DNA of 64,000 nt from Actinomadura barringtoniae (GCF_017573505.1 NZ_JAGEOJ010000001.1:682001-746000); one strand, 5' to 3'; counted from the stretch's first letter, positions 1-7,818 are shown. Numbers and translations are program-made. The notes: generated by a model from the letters alone, not told the origin.

Positions 1-101
1 TCCGGCGCAGCGCGGGGCTCACCGGCCGGGCGGCGTCCGCGCCCGGCCCTCAGCTCCGCTGGTGGACCGCCCATCTCGCCCGCTCGCTGGGGCTCGACTA
101 G
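1..101 (+). CDS. C-terminal tail of an unidentified protein (5' end outside the window)
   Basis: An open frame runs from the window edge (codons in phase with position 3) to a TAG at 99-101. Its last residues read LRWWTAHLARSLGLD, which looks like an ordinary helical protein end. Only about 32 residues are visible and no family can be named. The convergent SDR gene ends 20 bp away. It could also be a chance open frame in GC-rich DNA. Confidence 0.3.
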   Translation, partial: RRSAGLTGRAASAPGPQLRWWTAHLARSLGLD

Positions 102-121
102 ATCAGACGGCGGCGATGTGC

Positions 122-889
122 TCAGACCGTGGTCGCGATGCCGCCGTCGACCGGGATGACCGCGCCCGTGACGTACGCACCGGCGCGCGAGGACAGGTAG
201 ACGGCGACGCCCGCCATGTCGTCGGGGTGGCCGATGCGGCGCAGCGGGGCCATCGCGGCGATCTCGTCGCCGAAGGCGTCCAGGGTGGCGGCCATCATCT
301 TGGACTCGAACGGGCCGGGCGCGACCGCGTTCACCGTGATGTTGCGCGGGCCGAGCTCGCGGGCCAGGACGCGGGTCAGGTGGTGCACGCCGGCCTTGCT
401 CGCCGAGTAGGAGTAGGTGGGCAGGGTCGGCACGTGCAGGCCGTCGATGCTGCCGACGTTGATGACGCGGGCGGGGTCGCCCTGGCCGCCCGCCGCCTCC
501 AGGAGGTCGAGGAACGCGCGGGTGAGGAAGAACGGCGACTTCAGGTTGAGGTCGACCACCTTGTCCCAGGCCGCGGCCGGGAATTCCTCCAGCGGCGCAC
601 CCCATGTGGCGCCCGCGTTGTTGACCAGGATGTGCAGGGCCTTCTCCTGCGAACGCACCTCTTCGGCAAGGCGTACGCACTCTTCCTCGGTGGAGAGGTC
701 GGCGGGGATGGCCTTGACGGTGCCGTACTGCTTGAGCTCCTGTTCCGCGGCGGCGCAGGCGTCGGCCTTGCGGGAGCTGATGTAGACGCGGGCACCGGCC
801 TGGAGCAGGCCGCGCGCCATCATCATGCCGATGCCGCGGGTGCCGCCGGTGACCACGGCGGTCTTGCCGGTGAGGTCGAACAGGTCCAT
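122..889 (-). CDS. SDR family NAD(P)-dependent oxidoreductase
   Basis: Classical short-chain dehydrogenase of 255 residues. The Rossmann glycine motif TGGTRGIG is at residues 14-21, NNAG at 90-93, the catalytic serine near 147, and the YSASK motif gives Tyr161 and Lys165. The C-terminal PVDGG is typical of the family. An upstream in-frame ATG at 901 exists, but the ATG at 889 is preceded by GAGGAGA at good spacing, so 889 is preferred. It lies 32 bp downstream of the acyl-CoA dehydrogenase on the same strand and is probably co-transcribed. A role in oxidising or reducing a 3-hydroxyacyl or alcohol intermediate is plausible, but the substrate cannot be read from sequence. Confidence 0.9.
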   Translation of the reverse strand: MDLFDLTGKTAVVTGGTRGIGMMMARGLLQAGARVYISSRKADACAAAEQELKQYGTVKAIPADLSTEEECVRLAEEVRSQEKALHILVNNAGATWGAPLEEFPAAAWDKVVDLNLKSPFFLTRAFLDLLEAAGGQGDPARVINVGSIDGLHVPTLPTYSYSASKAGVHHLTRVLARELGPRNITVNAVAPGPFESKMMAATLDAFGDEIAAMAPLRRIGHPDDMAGVAVYLSSRAGAYVTGAVIPVDGGIATTV

Positions 890-921
890 GTCTCTCCTCA
901 TGCTGGTGAACGGTTCCCGGT

Positions 922-2133
922 TCAGCGCCGCATTCCGTACTGCGTGAGCTCAAGCCTCGCAACAACGCCGCGGTGCACTTCATCCGGCCCGTCCGCCAGG
1001 CGCAGCGCCCGGGCCACGGTCCAGGCGGCCGACAGCGGGAAGTCGTCGGTCAGGCCCGCGCCGCCGTGCAGCTGCATGGCCATGTCCACCACGTTCTGCG
1101 TCATCAGCGGCACCGCCACCTTGATTTGCGACACCTGCGACAGCGCGCCGAGCACGCCCTGGGTGTCCAGCAGCCAGGCGGTGTGCAGCACGAGGAGGCG
1201 GGCCTGGTTGATCGCGATGCGTGCGTCCGCGATCCGCTCGCGGTTGCCGCCCAGGTTGACCAGTGGCTTGCGGAACGCGGTGCGTTCGACGCCGCGGCGG
1301 CAGGCGGCCTCCAGCGCGACCTCGGCGAGCCCGATCAGGCGCATGCAATGGTGAACGCGGCCGGGCCCGAGCCGGCTCTGCCCGATCTCGAAGCCCTTGC
1401 CCGCGCCGCCGACGATCGCCGAGAGCGGGAGCCGTACGCCCGTGAACGAGACCTCGCCATGGCCGCTCGGCTCGTCGTACCGGCCCATCACCGGCAGCAT
1501 CCGCTCGACGTCGACGCCGGGGGTGTTCCTGGGGACGGCCACGATCGAGTGCTGCCGGTAGCGTTCGGCGCCCGGGTCGGTCAGGCCGAGGAAGAGCAGG
1601 ACCTCGCAGCGCGGGTCGCCGAGCCCGGTGCTGAACCACTTGCGGCCGTTCAGCACGACCTCGTCGCCCTCGATCGCGGCCGTCGCCTCCATGGTGGTGG
1701 CGTCGGAGGAGGCCACGCCGGGCTCGGTCATGCAGAACGCCGACCGGATCTCGCCCGCCATCAGCGGCTCCAGCCAGCGCTTCTTCTGCTCGTCGGAGCC
1801 GAAGTGCTGCAGGACCTCCATGTTCCCGGTGTCGGGGGCGTTGCAGTTGAAGATCTCGGCGGCGATGAACGAGCGGCCCATCAGCTCGGCCAGCGGCGCG
1901 TAGTCGACGTTGCCGAGCCCGGAGACGTCCGGCATGAACAGGTTCCACAGCCCGGCCTCACGCGCCTTGGCCTTGAGCTCCTCGATCACCGGGTACGTGC
2001 GCCAGCGCTCGTCCGGCGAGGCGGCGAGCAGGCCGCGCAGGTGCTCCTCCTCGACCGGCGCGATCTCGGTCTCGATGAACGCGCGGACCCGCTCGGTGTA
2101 CTCCTGGGCCCGTGGCGACGGGGTGAAGTCCAT
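922..2133 (-). CDS. Acyl-CoA dehydrogenase family protein (ACAD10/11-like)
   Basis: Flavoprotein dehydrogenase of 403 residues with the three-part ACAD fold: N-terminal helical domain (1-130), middle beta domain with FCMTEPGVASSDA and the NGRKWFSTG segment (about 135-235), and C-terminal helical domain ending in the LHGGAGLTDDFPL signature and YGMRR. It should catalyse alpha,beta-dehydrogenation of an acyl-CoA with electrons passed to ETF. The frame stays open far upstream, but the ATG at 2133 has GGGAGGG just upstream and begins at the conserved MDFTPSPRAQEY. It is read divergently from a TetR gene across two palindromes, so repression by that regulator is likely. Probably in an operon with the following SDR. 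Confidence 0.92.
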   Translation of the reverse strand: MDFTPSPRAQEYTERVRAFIETEIAPVEEEHLRGLLAASPDERWRTYPVIEELKAKAREAGLWNLFMPDVSGLGNVDYAPLAELMGRSFIAAEIFNCNAPDTGNMEVLQHFGSDEQKKRWLEPLMAGEIRSAFCMTEPGVASSDATTMEATAAIEGDEVVLNGRKWFSTGLGDPRCEVLLFLGLTDPGAERYRQHSIVAVPRNTPGVDVERMLPVMGRYDEPSGHGEVSFTGVRLPLSAIVGGAGKGFEIGQSRLGPGRVHHCMRLIGLAEVALEAACRRGVERTAFRKPLVNLGGNRERIADARIAINQARLLVLHTAWLLDTQGVLGALSQVSQIKVAVPLMTQNVVDMAMQLHGGAGLTDDFPLSAAWTVARALRLADGPDEVHRGVVARLELTQYGMRR

Positions 2134-2197
2134 GAAGCCCTCCCTGGCCGATGGCCTCGGCCGAGCTCGGCTGCTCGGCTGCTCGGCTGAGCTCGCC

Positions 2198-2246
2198 TGT
2201 TGAGCATTGCTCAGCAGGCTACCGCTCTGTTGAGCTATGCTCAACA
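2198..2246. promoter_or_regulatory. Twin palindromic operator for the divergent TetR/acyl-CoA dehydrogenase pair
   Basis: Two related inverted repeats sit side by side: TGTTGAGCATTGCTCAGCA (2198-2216) and TGTTGAGCTATGCTCAACA (2228-2246). The second is a perfect 8+3+8 palindrome. Their centres are 30 bp apart, close to three helical turns. The second contains TATGCT at 2236-2241, which ends 6 nt before the TetR GTG and could be the -10 element of a leaderless transcript. Binding there would block the regulator's own promoter. Confidence 0.7.
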
Positions 2247-2247
2247 A

Positions 2248-2841
2248 GTGGCCAGGCTCAGCGCGGACGACAGGCGGCGGCAGCTCGTCGGGATCGGCCT
2301 GCGCAGGCTCGTCGACCGCCCGATCCACGAGCTCTCGCTGGACGAGATCGCCAGTGAGGCCGGCATCTCCCGCGGGCTGCTGTTCCACTACTTCCCGACC
2401 AAGCGGGACTACTACACCGCCGTCGTCCAGGCCGCCGCGGCCCGCCTCGTACGGCAGACCGAGCCCGACCCGGACGCGCCGCCCCCGCGGCAGCTCGCGC
2501 AGACGCTCGACGCCTACGTCGCGTTCATCGAACGCCGCCGCGAGCCCTACCTGGCGCTGTTCCGCGGCGCCGCCGGGGGTGCCGACTACGTGATCGAGAT
2601 CTACGAGCAGACCCGCGGCGTCTTCGTCGAACGCGCCCGTCGCGCCCTCGGCGACCCCGCCGACCCGCGCGTCGATCTCATGCTGCACGGCTGGTTCGGG
2701 TTCGTCGAGGACACCGTTCTGGCGTGGACCGGCGCCCCGACCATCCCGCGCGACGAGCTGCTGACCCTGCTGCGCGACTCCCTCGTCGTCCTGATCGACG
2801 GCCTGACCGGGACCGCGGTCAAGAACCACTTCGCCGTCTAG
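2248..2841 (+). CDS. TetR/AcrR family transcriptional regulator
   Basis: Repressor of 197 residues. The N-terminal HTH (about residues 10-55) contains SLDEIASEAGISRGLLFHYF and then KRDYY; the rest is an all-helical ligand domain. An ATG at 2200 would place the operators inside the coding sequence. The GTG at 2248, directly after the second palindrome, is therefore preferred. No Shine-Dalgarno is visible, and a TATGCT hexamer 6 nt upstream suggests a leaderless mRNA. It probably controls itself and the divergent acyl-CoA dehydrogenase/SDR operon in response to an acyl-CoA or lipid ligand (inference). Confidence 0.88.
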   Translation: MARLSADDRRRQLVGIGLRRLVDRPIHELSLDEIASEAGISRGLLFHYFPTKRDYYTAVVQAAAARLVRQTEPDPDAPPPRQLAQTLDAYVAFIERRREPYLALFRGAAGGADYVIEIYEQTRGVFVERARRALGDPADPRVDLMLHGWFGFVEDTVLAWTGAPTIPRDELLTLLRDSLVVLIDGLTGTAVKNHFAV

Positions 2842-2878
2842 CCGACCGCCTTGCCTTCTGAGGCAGAGCGCGGGCCGG

Positions 2879-3460
2879 TCACTTCCCGGTCTGAAGCAGC
2901 GCGTGGACGGCGGTGCGGACCCGGTCGTCGACCATCTCGGGCGTGGAGGCGTCGAGCTTGCCGTCCAGATGCAGGAACGCCAGGCCGTGCACGAGCCCCC
3001 ACACCCCGGTGCCGAGCGCGACCACGTCCGCGCCCGGGAAGGCGCGCCTGACCAGGCCGCCGACGTACTCGGTGATGTCGGCGACCGCGGCCACCCGTTC
3101 CGCGTTGTCGAAGTCGCAGGGTTCGGCGAACATCACCCGGAACAGGGCAGGGTGTTCGAGCGCGAAGCGGACGTAGACGACGGCGATCGCGGCGAGGTCG
3201 TCTGCGGCCGACGGCGCGGGATGCGCCGCCACCAGGTGATCCGCCAGCTCGCGATAGCCCTCGGCGGCGACGGCCGAGACGAGCGCGTCGCGGTCCTCGT
3301 AGTGCCGGTACGGCGCGGTCGGCGACACGCCCGCGCGCCGCGCGACCGCCCGCAGCGACAGCCCGCCGCCACCGCCGCCGTCCTCCAGCAGCTCCCTGGC
3401 GGCGCGCACGCACGCGGCCCGTAGATCACCGTGGTGGTAGGAGTCACTCGCCTTCGGCAC
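2879..3460 (-). CDS. TetR family transcriptional regulator (WHG-type C-terminal domain)
   Basis: 193 residues. It begins PKASDSYHHGDLRAACVRAARELL, the start typical of TetR members with a WHG/TetR_C_33-like ligand domain. The HTH is LSLRAVARRAGVSPTAPYRHY at about 34-54, interrupted just before by a run of six glycines that lengthens the helix 1 to helix 2 turn. The GTG start follows GGGGAGGG. It is followed (upstream on the same strand) by a medium-chain reductase gene 20 bp away, so the two are likely co-transcribed. Convergent with the TetR gene at 2248. Confidence 0.87.
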   Translation of the reverse strand: MPKASDSYHHGDLRAACVRAARELLEDGGGGGGLSLRAVARRAGVSPTAPYRHYEDRDALVSAVAAEGYRELADHLVAAHPAPSAADDLAAIAVVYVRFALEHPALFRVMFAEPCDFDNAERVAAVADITEYVGGLVRRAFPGADVVALGTGVWGLVHGLAFLHLDGKLDASTPEMVDDRVRTAVHALLQTGK

Positions 3461-3479
3461 TGCTCACCCTCCCCTGCTT

Positions 3480-4448
3480 TCAGGGTTCGATGACGACCCT
3501 GCCGAACGCCTTGCGGCTCTCAGCGTATTCGTGCGCCGCGGCCGCCTCGGCAAGGGGGAACGAGCTGTCGATCTCGACCGTCAGCTCGCCGCCGGCGACC
3601 CGCTCGATCAGGTCCCCGATCATCGCGTGGATCCGGCCGTACTCCGACAGCAGGGCGCCGCCGAGGAAGACGCCGCGCAGCGCGTTGTTGTTGTTCCACA
3701 GCGAGCGCGCCTCGATCTCCGACCCGGCCCGGGCCGCCAGCCCGACGCTGACGAGCGTTCCCCGGTAGGCCAGCACGTCGATGCCGTCGACGAGGTTCCG
3801 GCCGCCGATCGAGTCGATGACCACGTCCACGCCGCGCGACTCGGTGATCCGCTTGACCGCGTCGACGAAGCTCTCGTTCGCGTAGTTGATCCCGTGGTCG
3901 AGCCCGTACGCCTTCAGCCGGTCCAGCTTCTCGTCGCTGGAGGCGGTCGCGAGCACGGTGGCGCCCGCCTGCTTGGCGAGCTGGATCGCGGCCATCCCCA
4001 CGCCGCCCGCGCCCGCGTGCACCAGAACGGTCTGCCCCGCCTCCAGGCCGCCCGCCGTGAACAGGCACTCTTGCGCCGTACCGAACGCGACCGGCACGCA
4101 CGCCGCCCGCGCCGCGTCCAGACCGTCGGGGATCGCCCAGGTCAGGGCCGCCGGGACGGCCCGCTTCGCGGCGTGCGACCCGTCCATGTTCAAGGCCACG
4201 ACCCGGTCGCCGACCGCGAGCCCCTCCACACCGGCGCCGACCGCGCTGATCGTTCCGGCGTTCAGGTAGCCGACCACGTGCGGCGTCGCGGCCTGGTCCC
4301 CCTGCGCCCGCGCGAGCAGGTCACCGCCCTCGATGCTGATCGCCTCGGTGTCGACCACCACGGCACCGTCGGCGGCCTCGGGGTCGGGAACGTCCTCGTA
4401 GCGAAGCACCCCGGGCCCGCCGTTCTCGTAGATCACAGCAGCCTTCAT
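3480..4448 (-). CDS. Zinc-independent medium-chain dehydrogenase/reductase (quinone oxidoreductase-like)
   Basis: 322 residues. A GroES-like N-terminal domain is followed by a Rossmann domain with HAGAGGVGMAAIQLAKQAGA at about 143-162. The structural zinc cysteine cluster of alcohol dehydrogenases is absent, so an NADPH-dependent quinone or enone reductase activity is expected. A GTG lies two codons upstream (4454), but the AAGGGG motif is better spaced for the ATG at 4448. It lies directly upstream of the TetR gene at 2879-3460, probably in one transcript with it. Confidence 0.88.
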   Translation of the reverse strand: MKAAVIYENGGPGVLRYEDVPDPEAADGAVVVDTEAISIEGGDLLARAQGDQAATPHVVGYLNAGTISAVGAGVEGLAVGDRVVALNMDGSHAAKRAVPAALTWAIPDGLDAARAACVPVAFGTAQECLFTAGGLEAGQTVLVHAGAGGVGMAAIQLAKQAGATVLATASSDEKLDRLKAYGLDHGINYANESFVDAVKRITESRGVDVVIDSIGGRNLVDGIDVLAYRGTLVSVGLAARAGSEIEARSLWNNNNALRGVFLGGALLSEYGRIHAMIGDLIERVAGGELTVEIDSSFPLAEAAAAHEYAESRKAFGRVVIEP

Positions 4449-4542
4449 GCGCACCAGCCCCTTACCGATCCGGAATGTTGACGATGCTCACATTAGGCCG
4501 CGATGTAATCACCGTCAACATAAGGGTCGGGCCTTGCCGGGC

Positions 4543-4947
4543 CTACGCCCCCAGCAGCTCGCCGACCAGCGCCTCGACGCGGGCCCGGATCTCGTCGCGG
4601 ATAGGCCGGATCGCCTCGACGCCCTGCCCTGCCGGGTCGTCGAGGACCCAGTCCAGGTAGCGCTTGCCGGGAAAGACCGGGCAGACGTCCCCGCAGCCCA
4701 TCGTCACGCACACGTCCGAGGCTTGGACCGCCTCACCGGTGAGCACCTTGGGCACCTCGGCGGCGATGTCGATGTCCACCTCGGCCATGGCCGCCACCAC
4801 GGCCGGGTTCACCGCGTCCGCCGGGGCCGAGCCCGCCGAACGCACCTCGATCCGTTCCCCGGCAAGGTGCGTGAGGAACGCGGCGGCCATCTGCGACCGC
4901 CCCGCATTGTGAACGCAGACGAACAGCACACTCGGCTTCTCGGTCAC
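4543..4947 (-). CDS. arsC: Arsenate reductase, low-molecular-weight phosphatase fold
   Basis: 134 residues. The P-loop CVHNAGRS (Cys11 to Ser18) is the CX5R nucleophile motif of LMW-PTP-type arsenate reductases. Cys80, Cys85 and Cys89 lie in the VCVTMGCGDVCP segment and match the resolving cysteine positions of thioredoxin-coupled ArsC. LDWVLDDP supplies the general-acid Asp region. It reduces As(V) to As(III) in the cytoplasm. The GTG at 4947 lies 11 bp downstream of the arsR stop and follows a GGGA stretch. The longer open frame upstream overlaps arsR and is not needed. Product As(III) presumably leaves through a transporter not seen nearby. Confidence 0.93.
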   Translation of the reverse strand: MTEKPSVLFVCVHNAGRSQMAAAFLTHLAGERIEVRSAGSAPADAVNPAVVAAMAEVDIDIAAEVPKVLTGEAVQASDVCVTMGCGDVCPVFPGKRYLDWVLDDPAGQGVEAIRPIRDEIRARVEALVGELLGA

Positions 4948-4958
4948 AGCACGTCCCG

Positions 4959-5318
4959 TCAGGTGAGAGCGGGCTCGGTGAACAGGCCGGACAGGCGGGT
5001 CAGGGCGCCAGGCACGACGCGGTAATAGACCCAGGTGCCGCGCCGGTCGCCAGTGATCAGGCCGGCCTCCCGCAGCACCTTGAGGTGGTGGGAGATGGTG
5101 GCGGCGGTCTGCTCGAACGCGCCGGTCAGATCGCAGACGCACATCTCGCCGCCGTCGCTCGCGGCGATCATGTTGAGCAGGCGCAGCCGCACCGGATCGG
5201 CCAGCGCCTTGAAGACCTTGGAAAGCTCGATCGACTCGTCCTCGTTCAGCAGCGGACCACTGAGCGGCGCGCAGCAGCCCGCCTGAGTCACGTCCTCCAG
5301 CTCCAGGGATTTCGCCAT
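4959..5318 (-). CDS. arsR: ArsR/SmtB family metalloregulator
   Basis: 119 residues with a winged HTH: the recognition region TAATISHHLKVLREAGLI is at about 71-88 and the wing DRRGTWVYYRV follows. Cys60 and Cys62 (MCVCDL) lie in the helix before the HTH, the classic As(III)-sensing position; Cys15-Cys16 near the N-terminus are further thiols. The ATG at 5318 is preferred over the upstream in-frame ATG, because the longer form would run through the operator region. No clear Shine-Dalgarno is visible. It is followed by arsC and is divergent from arsI, so it should repress both. Confidence 0.92.
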   Translation of the reverse strand: MAKSLELEDVTQAGCCAPLSGPLLNEDESIELSKVFKALADPVRLRLLNMIAASDGGEMCVCDLTGAFEQTAATISHHLKVLREAGLITGDRRGTWVYYRVVPGALTRLSGLFTEPALT

Positions 5319-5326
5319 AGATCTAA

Positions 5327-5385
5327 TTTGACATCCATCTAAGCAGCGATGCAAACTCAAGGCATCTGATTAGACGAGCATCTAA
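5327..5385. promoter_or_regulatory. Two ArsR-type operator sites between arsR and arsI
   Basis: TTAGACGAGCATCTAA (5370-5385) is an inverted repeat with TTAGA/TCTAA arms. TTTGACATCCATCTAA (5327-5342) is a second, less symmetrical match of the same length with the same TCTAA half-site. Each lies close to one of the divergent genes, the first just before the arsI ribosome-binding site and the second just upstream of arsR. This layout fits repression of both promoters by ArsR. Confidence 0.6.
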
Positions 5386-5398
5386 ACAAGGAGCCGCG

Positions 5399-5947
5399 AT
5401 GTCCCGCGTTCAGCTCGCGCTACGCGTGTCCGATCTGGAGGGCTCGATCGCCTTCTACTCCAAGCTGTTCGGCACCGAGCCGGCCAAGCTGCGCCCCGGC
5501 TACGCCAACTTCGCCATCGCCGACCCGCCGCTGAAGCTCGTTCTGATCGAGGGCGCCGAGGACGAGCCCACCCGCCTCGACCACCTGGGCGTCGAGGTCG
5601 AGGACTCCACCCAGGTCCACGACGCCACCGAGCGCCTGGCCTCCGCGGGCCTGGCCACCCTCGAGGAGAACGACACCTCCTGTTGCTACGCCCTCCAGGA
5701 CAAGGTCTGGGTCACCGGCCCCGGCGCCGAGCCCTGGGAGGTCTATGTCGTCAAGGCCGACACCGACTCCATGACCAAGACCGACTCCATGACCAAGACC
5801 GGCGCCACCGCCAAGACCGGCGCCACCGCCAAGACCGGCGCCACCGCCAAGACCGGCGCCACCGCCAAGAGCGGCGCCACCGCCAGGAGCGGCTGCGGCG
5901 CCACCCCTCAGGGCGACAGCGCCGACCTGACCGGCGCCTGCTGCTGA
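5399..5947 (+). CDS. arsI: ArsI-type C-As lyase (vicinal oxygen chelate dioxygenase) with repetitive tail
   Basis: 182 residues. The first 120 form a glyoxalase/VOC domain of the CadI/ArsI family. Expected metal ligands are Gln5, His62 and Glu114. The vicinal pair Cys95-Cys96 (TSCCYALQ) is the As(III)-thiol site of ArsI. It should cleave the C-As bond of trivalent methyl- or aromatic arsenicals, using Fe(II) and O2. Residues 123-164 are a tandem six-residue repeat (DSMTKT twice, then GATAKT-like), followed by a short tail with single Cys and a terminal CC. The ATG follows AAGGAG. The alternative label is cadmium-induced CadI, but the arsC/arsR context favours ArsI. Confidence 0.9.
   Translation: MSRVQLALRVSDLEGSIAFYSKLFGTEPAKLRPGYANFAIADPPLKLVLIEGAEDEPTRLDHLGVEVEDSTQVHDATERLASAGLATLEENDTSCCYALQDKVWVTGPGAEPWEVYVVKADTDSMTKTDSMTKTGATAKTGATAKTGATAKTGATAKSGATARSGCGATPQGDSADLTGACC
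5765..5890 (+). repeat. 18-bp tandem repeat in the 3' part of arsI (7 units)
   Basis: Seven in-frame 18-bp units. Two encode DSMTKT (5765-5800) and five encode GATAK(T/S) or a close variant (5801-5890). Units 3-5 are identical at the DNA level, which points to recent slippage or unequal exchange. The encoded stretch is polar, Thr/Ala/Lys rich and probably disordered. Confidence 0.9.
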
Positions 5948-5960
5948 GGCCCCGGGCCCG

Positions 5961-5992
5961 CGTCCCGGCCGGTATCCGATCCGGCCGGGACG
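5961..5992. terminator. Bidirectional terminator between arsI and citrate synthase
   Basis: A perfect 12-bp stem, CGTCCCGGCCGG at 5961-5972 and its complement at 5981-5992, closes an 8-nt loop. It lies between the convergent ends of arsI and the citrate synthase gene. No long T-run follows, which is usual for high-GC actinomycete terminators. Confidence 0.8.
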
Positions 5993-6005
5993 CCGAGACG
6001 TTCCG

Positions 6006-7166
6006 TCAGAGAGCCGGAACGGGTTGAGGCGGCGGCGGACCCACGTACCGCGCCGCCGGGCGGATGATCTTGCTGTCCGCGGCCTGCTCGACGATGTTGG
6101 CCGACCAGCCCACGACCCGCGCGGCGGCGAACGTCGGGGTGAACATGGCCCGGGGCAGCCCGGCCAGCTCCATGACGACGCCCGCGTAGTACTCCACGTT
6201 CGTGTGCAGCTGACGTCCAGGCTTCAGCTCCGCCAGGATGTCCACGATCTTCCGCTCGACCTCCACGGCGAAGTCCACCAGCGGCCCGCCGAAGCTCTCC
6301 GCGATGCCCCGCAGCATCCGCGAGCGCGGATCCTCGGTCCGGTAGACCGGGTGGCCGAAGCCCATGATCCGATCCCCGGCGAGCACCCGTTCCCTGATCC
6401 ACGCGTCGGCGTTCTCCGGCGACCCGATCGCGTCGAGCGTGTCCAGCGCACGGCTGGGCGCCCCGCCGTGCAGCGGCCCCGACAGCGCCCCGAGCGCACC
6501 CACGACCGCGGACGCGAGGTCGGCACCCGTCGAGGCGATCACGCGGGCGGTGAACGTGGAGGCGTTGAACCCGTGGTCGATCGTCGAGATCAGGTACTGC
6601 TCGATCGCACGCGCCCGGGCCTCGTCCGGCACCTCTCCGCTCAGCATGTACAGGTAGTTCGCCGCGTACGACAGATCATCGCGCGGCTCGACCGGCGCGA
6701 GCCCCTGCCGGAGCCTGTACAGCGTCGCGAGCAACGTGGGCACGACCGCGCTGATGGTGAGCGCGTCCTGAACGCGCTGCTCCGGTGGCGTGTCGTACAG
6801 CGGCTCGAACCCGTCCGCCGCGCCGATCAGCGGCAGCACGACGCGCAGCCCGTCGAAGACGCTCCCCTCCTTCATCGCCTTGGCGAGATCAGGAAGCAGC
6901 GCCGCGACCTCCTGCGGCGTATGCCGCAACGGCGTCGTCCGCGCCACGAAGTCGGCCCTGCCCTCCGCATCCGGCAGCGCGCCCTCGAGCATCAGACTCC
7001 AGACGTCCTCGAACGTCCGCTTCTCCGCCAGCTCGACCGCCGAGTACTGCCGGTAGTGGTAGAAGCCCTCCTGCCCGCGCACATCCCCGAGCTCGGTGTC
7101 GGTGACGACCACACCCGCGAGCCCCCGCGGCACCTCGACGGCCTTGAGCTCCCTCGTGCTCTGCAT
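6006..7166 (-). CDS. Citrate synthase (CitA/methylcitrate synthase-like)
   Basis: 386 residues of the citrate synthase fold. It has the catalytic histidines in GPLHGGAPSRAL and GFGHPVYR and the third catalytic segment TNVEYYAGVVMELAG, where Glu occupies the usual Asp position, as I recall for the short actinobacterial CitA branch. It condenses oxaloacetate with acetyl-CoA (or propionyl-CoA in methylcitrate synthases). GGAGGC precedes the ATG. The gene is divergent from a methyltransferase over a cluster of TTGAC/GTCAA and GTTGATT/AATCAAC palindromes, so it is regulated rather than constitutive. Which acyl-CoA is preferred cannot be decided from sequence. Confidence 0.9.
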   Translation of the reverse strand: MQSTRELKAVEVPRGLAGVVVTDTELGDVRGQEGFYHYRQYSAVELAEKRTFEDVWSLMLEGALPDAEGRADFVARTTPLRHTPQEVAALLPDLAKAMKEGSVFDGLRVVLPLIGAADGFEPLYDTPPEQRVQDALTISAVVPTLLATLYRLRQGLAPVEPRDDLSYAANYLYMLSGEVPDEARARAIEQYLISTIDHGFNASTFTARVIASTGADLASAVVGALGALSGPLHGGAPSRALDTLDAIGSPENADAWIRERVLAGDRIMGFGHPVYRTEDPRSRMLRGIAESFGGPLVDFAVEVERKIVDILAELKPGRQLHTNVEYYAGVVMELAGLPRAMFTPTFAAARVVGWSANIVEQAADSKIIRPAARYVGPPPPQPVPAL

Positions 7167-7200
7167 GCTTTGCCTCCTCGCATCCAGTTCCGACTCTGTA

Positions 7201-7238
7201 TTGACCAGTCAACGTTGTCAATGTTGATTCCAATCAAC
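7201..7238. promoter_or_regulatory. Palindrome cluster upstream of citrate synthase
   Basis: TTGACCAGTCAA (7201-7212) and the perfect palindrome GTTGATTCCAATCAAC (7223-7238) lie 22-72 bp upstream of the citrate synthase ATG and shortly before the divergent methyltransferase start. Further GTCAA half-sites occur at about 7217 and 7247. This looks like a multi-site operator. The cognate regulator is not encoded next to it. Confidence 0.6.
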
Positions 7239-7269
7239 GTGACGCAGTCAATACGGCTACTCTCGGAAG

Positions 7270-7818
7270 ATGCGGCGGCTCCCCTCTGCCGAGCGTTTCG
7301 ATCGCTGGGCAGGCGACTACGACGACAGCCAACTCCAAGGCGCGCTCTACGAACCCGTCCACCGCGCGGTCCTGCACTGCGCCCACAGCAGACTCAAAAA
7401 GGCCGACCGAGTCCTGGACGTCGGCTGCGGCACAGGCCGTCTGGCCAGACAGATCGCGCAGTACACCCGCGTGGTCGCCCTGGACGCGTCCTCCCCGATG
7501 ATCGAACGCGCCAGATCAGCCGACTGCCGCAACGTCGACCTGACGATCGCGCGGGCCGAACGCCTCCCGTTCCGCGACGCGGTGTTCGAGCTGGTCCTGG
7601 CCACGTTCTCGCTGCGCCACTGGCCCGACCCCGGCGCCGGCCTGGCCGAGATCCGCCGCGTCATGGCCCCCGGAGCCACCCTCGTGGTCGCCGACGCCTT
7701 CCCCTGCGGCCACCCCGACCTGGCCGCCCACGACCTGCGCGTCGACCAGGTAGCCCCCATCCGTTCCGCCGCCCAACTGGCCGACCTCTCCCTGGTCATA
7801 GCCACTCGTCCGCGTTAG
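7270..7818 (+). CDS. Class I SAM-dependent methyltransferase
   Basis: 182 residues. The SAM-binding motif I VLDVGCGTGRLARQI lies at about 48-62. Motif II has VVALDAS, and the later ARAERLPFRDAVFELVLATFSLRHWPDP is the Methyltransf_11 pattern. The C-terminal part is short (family members often exceed 220 residues), so the substrate-binding cap is reduced. Substrate unknown. It shares the operator region with the divergent citrate synthase, which may link the two. Confidence 0.85.
   Translation: MRRLPSAERFDRWAGDYDDSQLQGALYEPVHRAVLHCAHSRLKKADRVLDVGCGTGRLARQIAQYTRVVALDASSPMIERARSADCRNVDLTIARAERLPFRDAVFELVLATFSLRHWPDPGAGLAEIRRVMAPGATLVVADAFPCGHPDLAAHDLRVDQVAPIRSAAQLADLSLVIATRPR

Noticed and set aside
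922..2829. 635-residue version of the acyl-CoA dehydrogenase
   Set aside because: The extra N-terminal part is antisense to the TetR gene, while a good Shine-Dalgarno and the conserved start lie at 2133.
6006..7166. Glu in place of the usual catalytic Asp in citrate synthase
   Set aside because: From memory the NVE(F/Y)YAG form is normal for the short actinobacterial CitA branch, so it is not evidence of inactivity.
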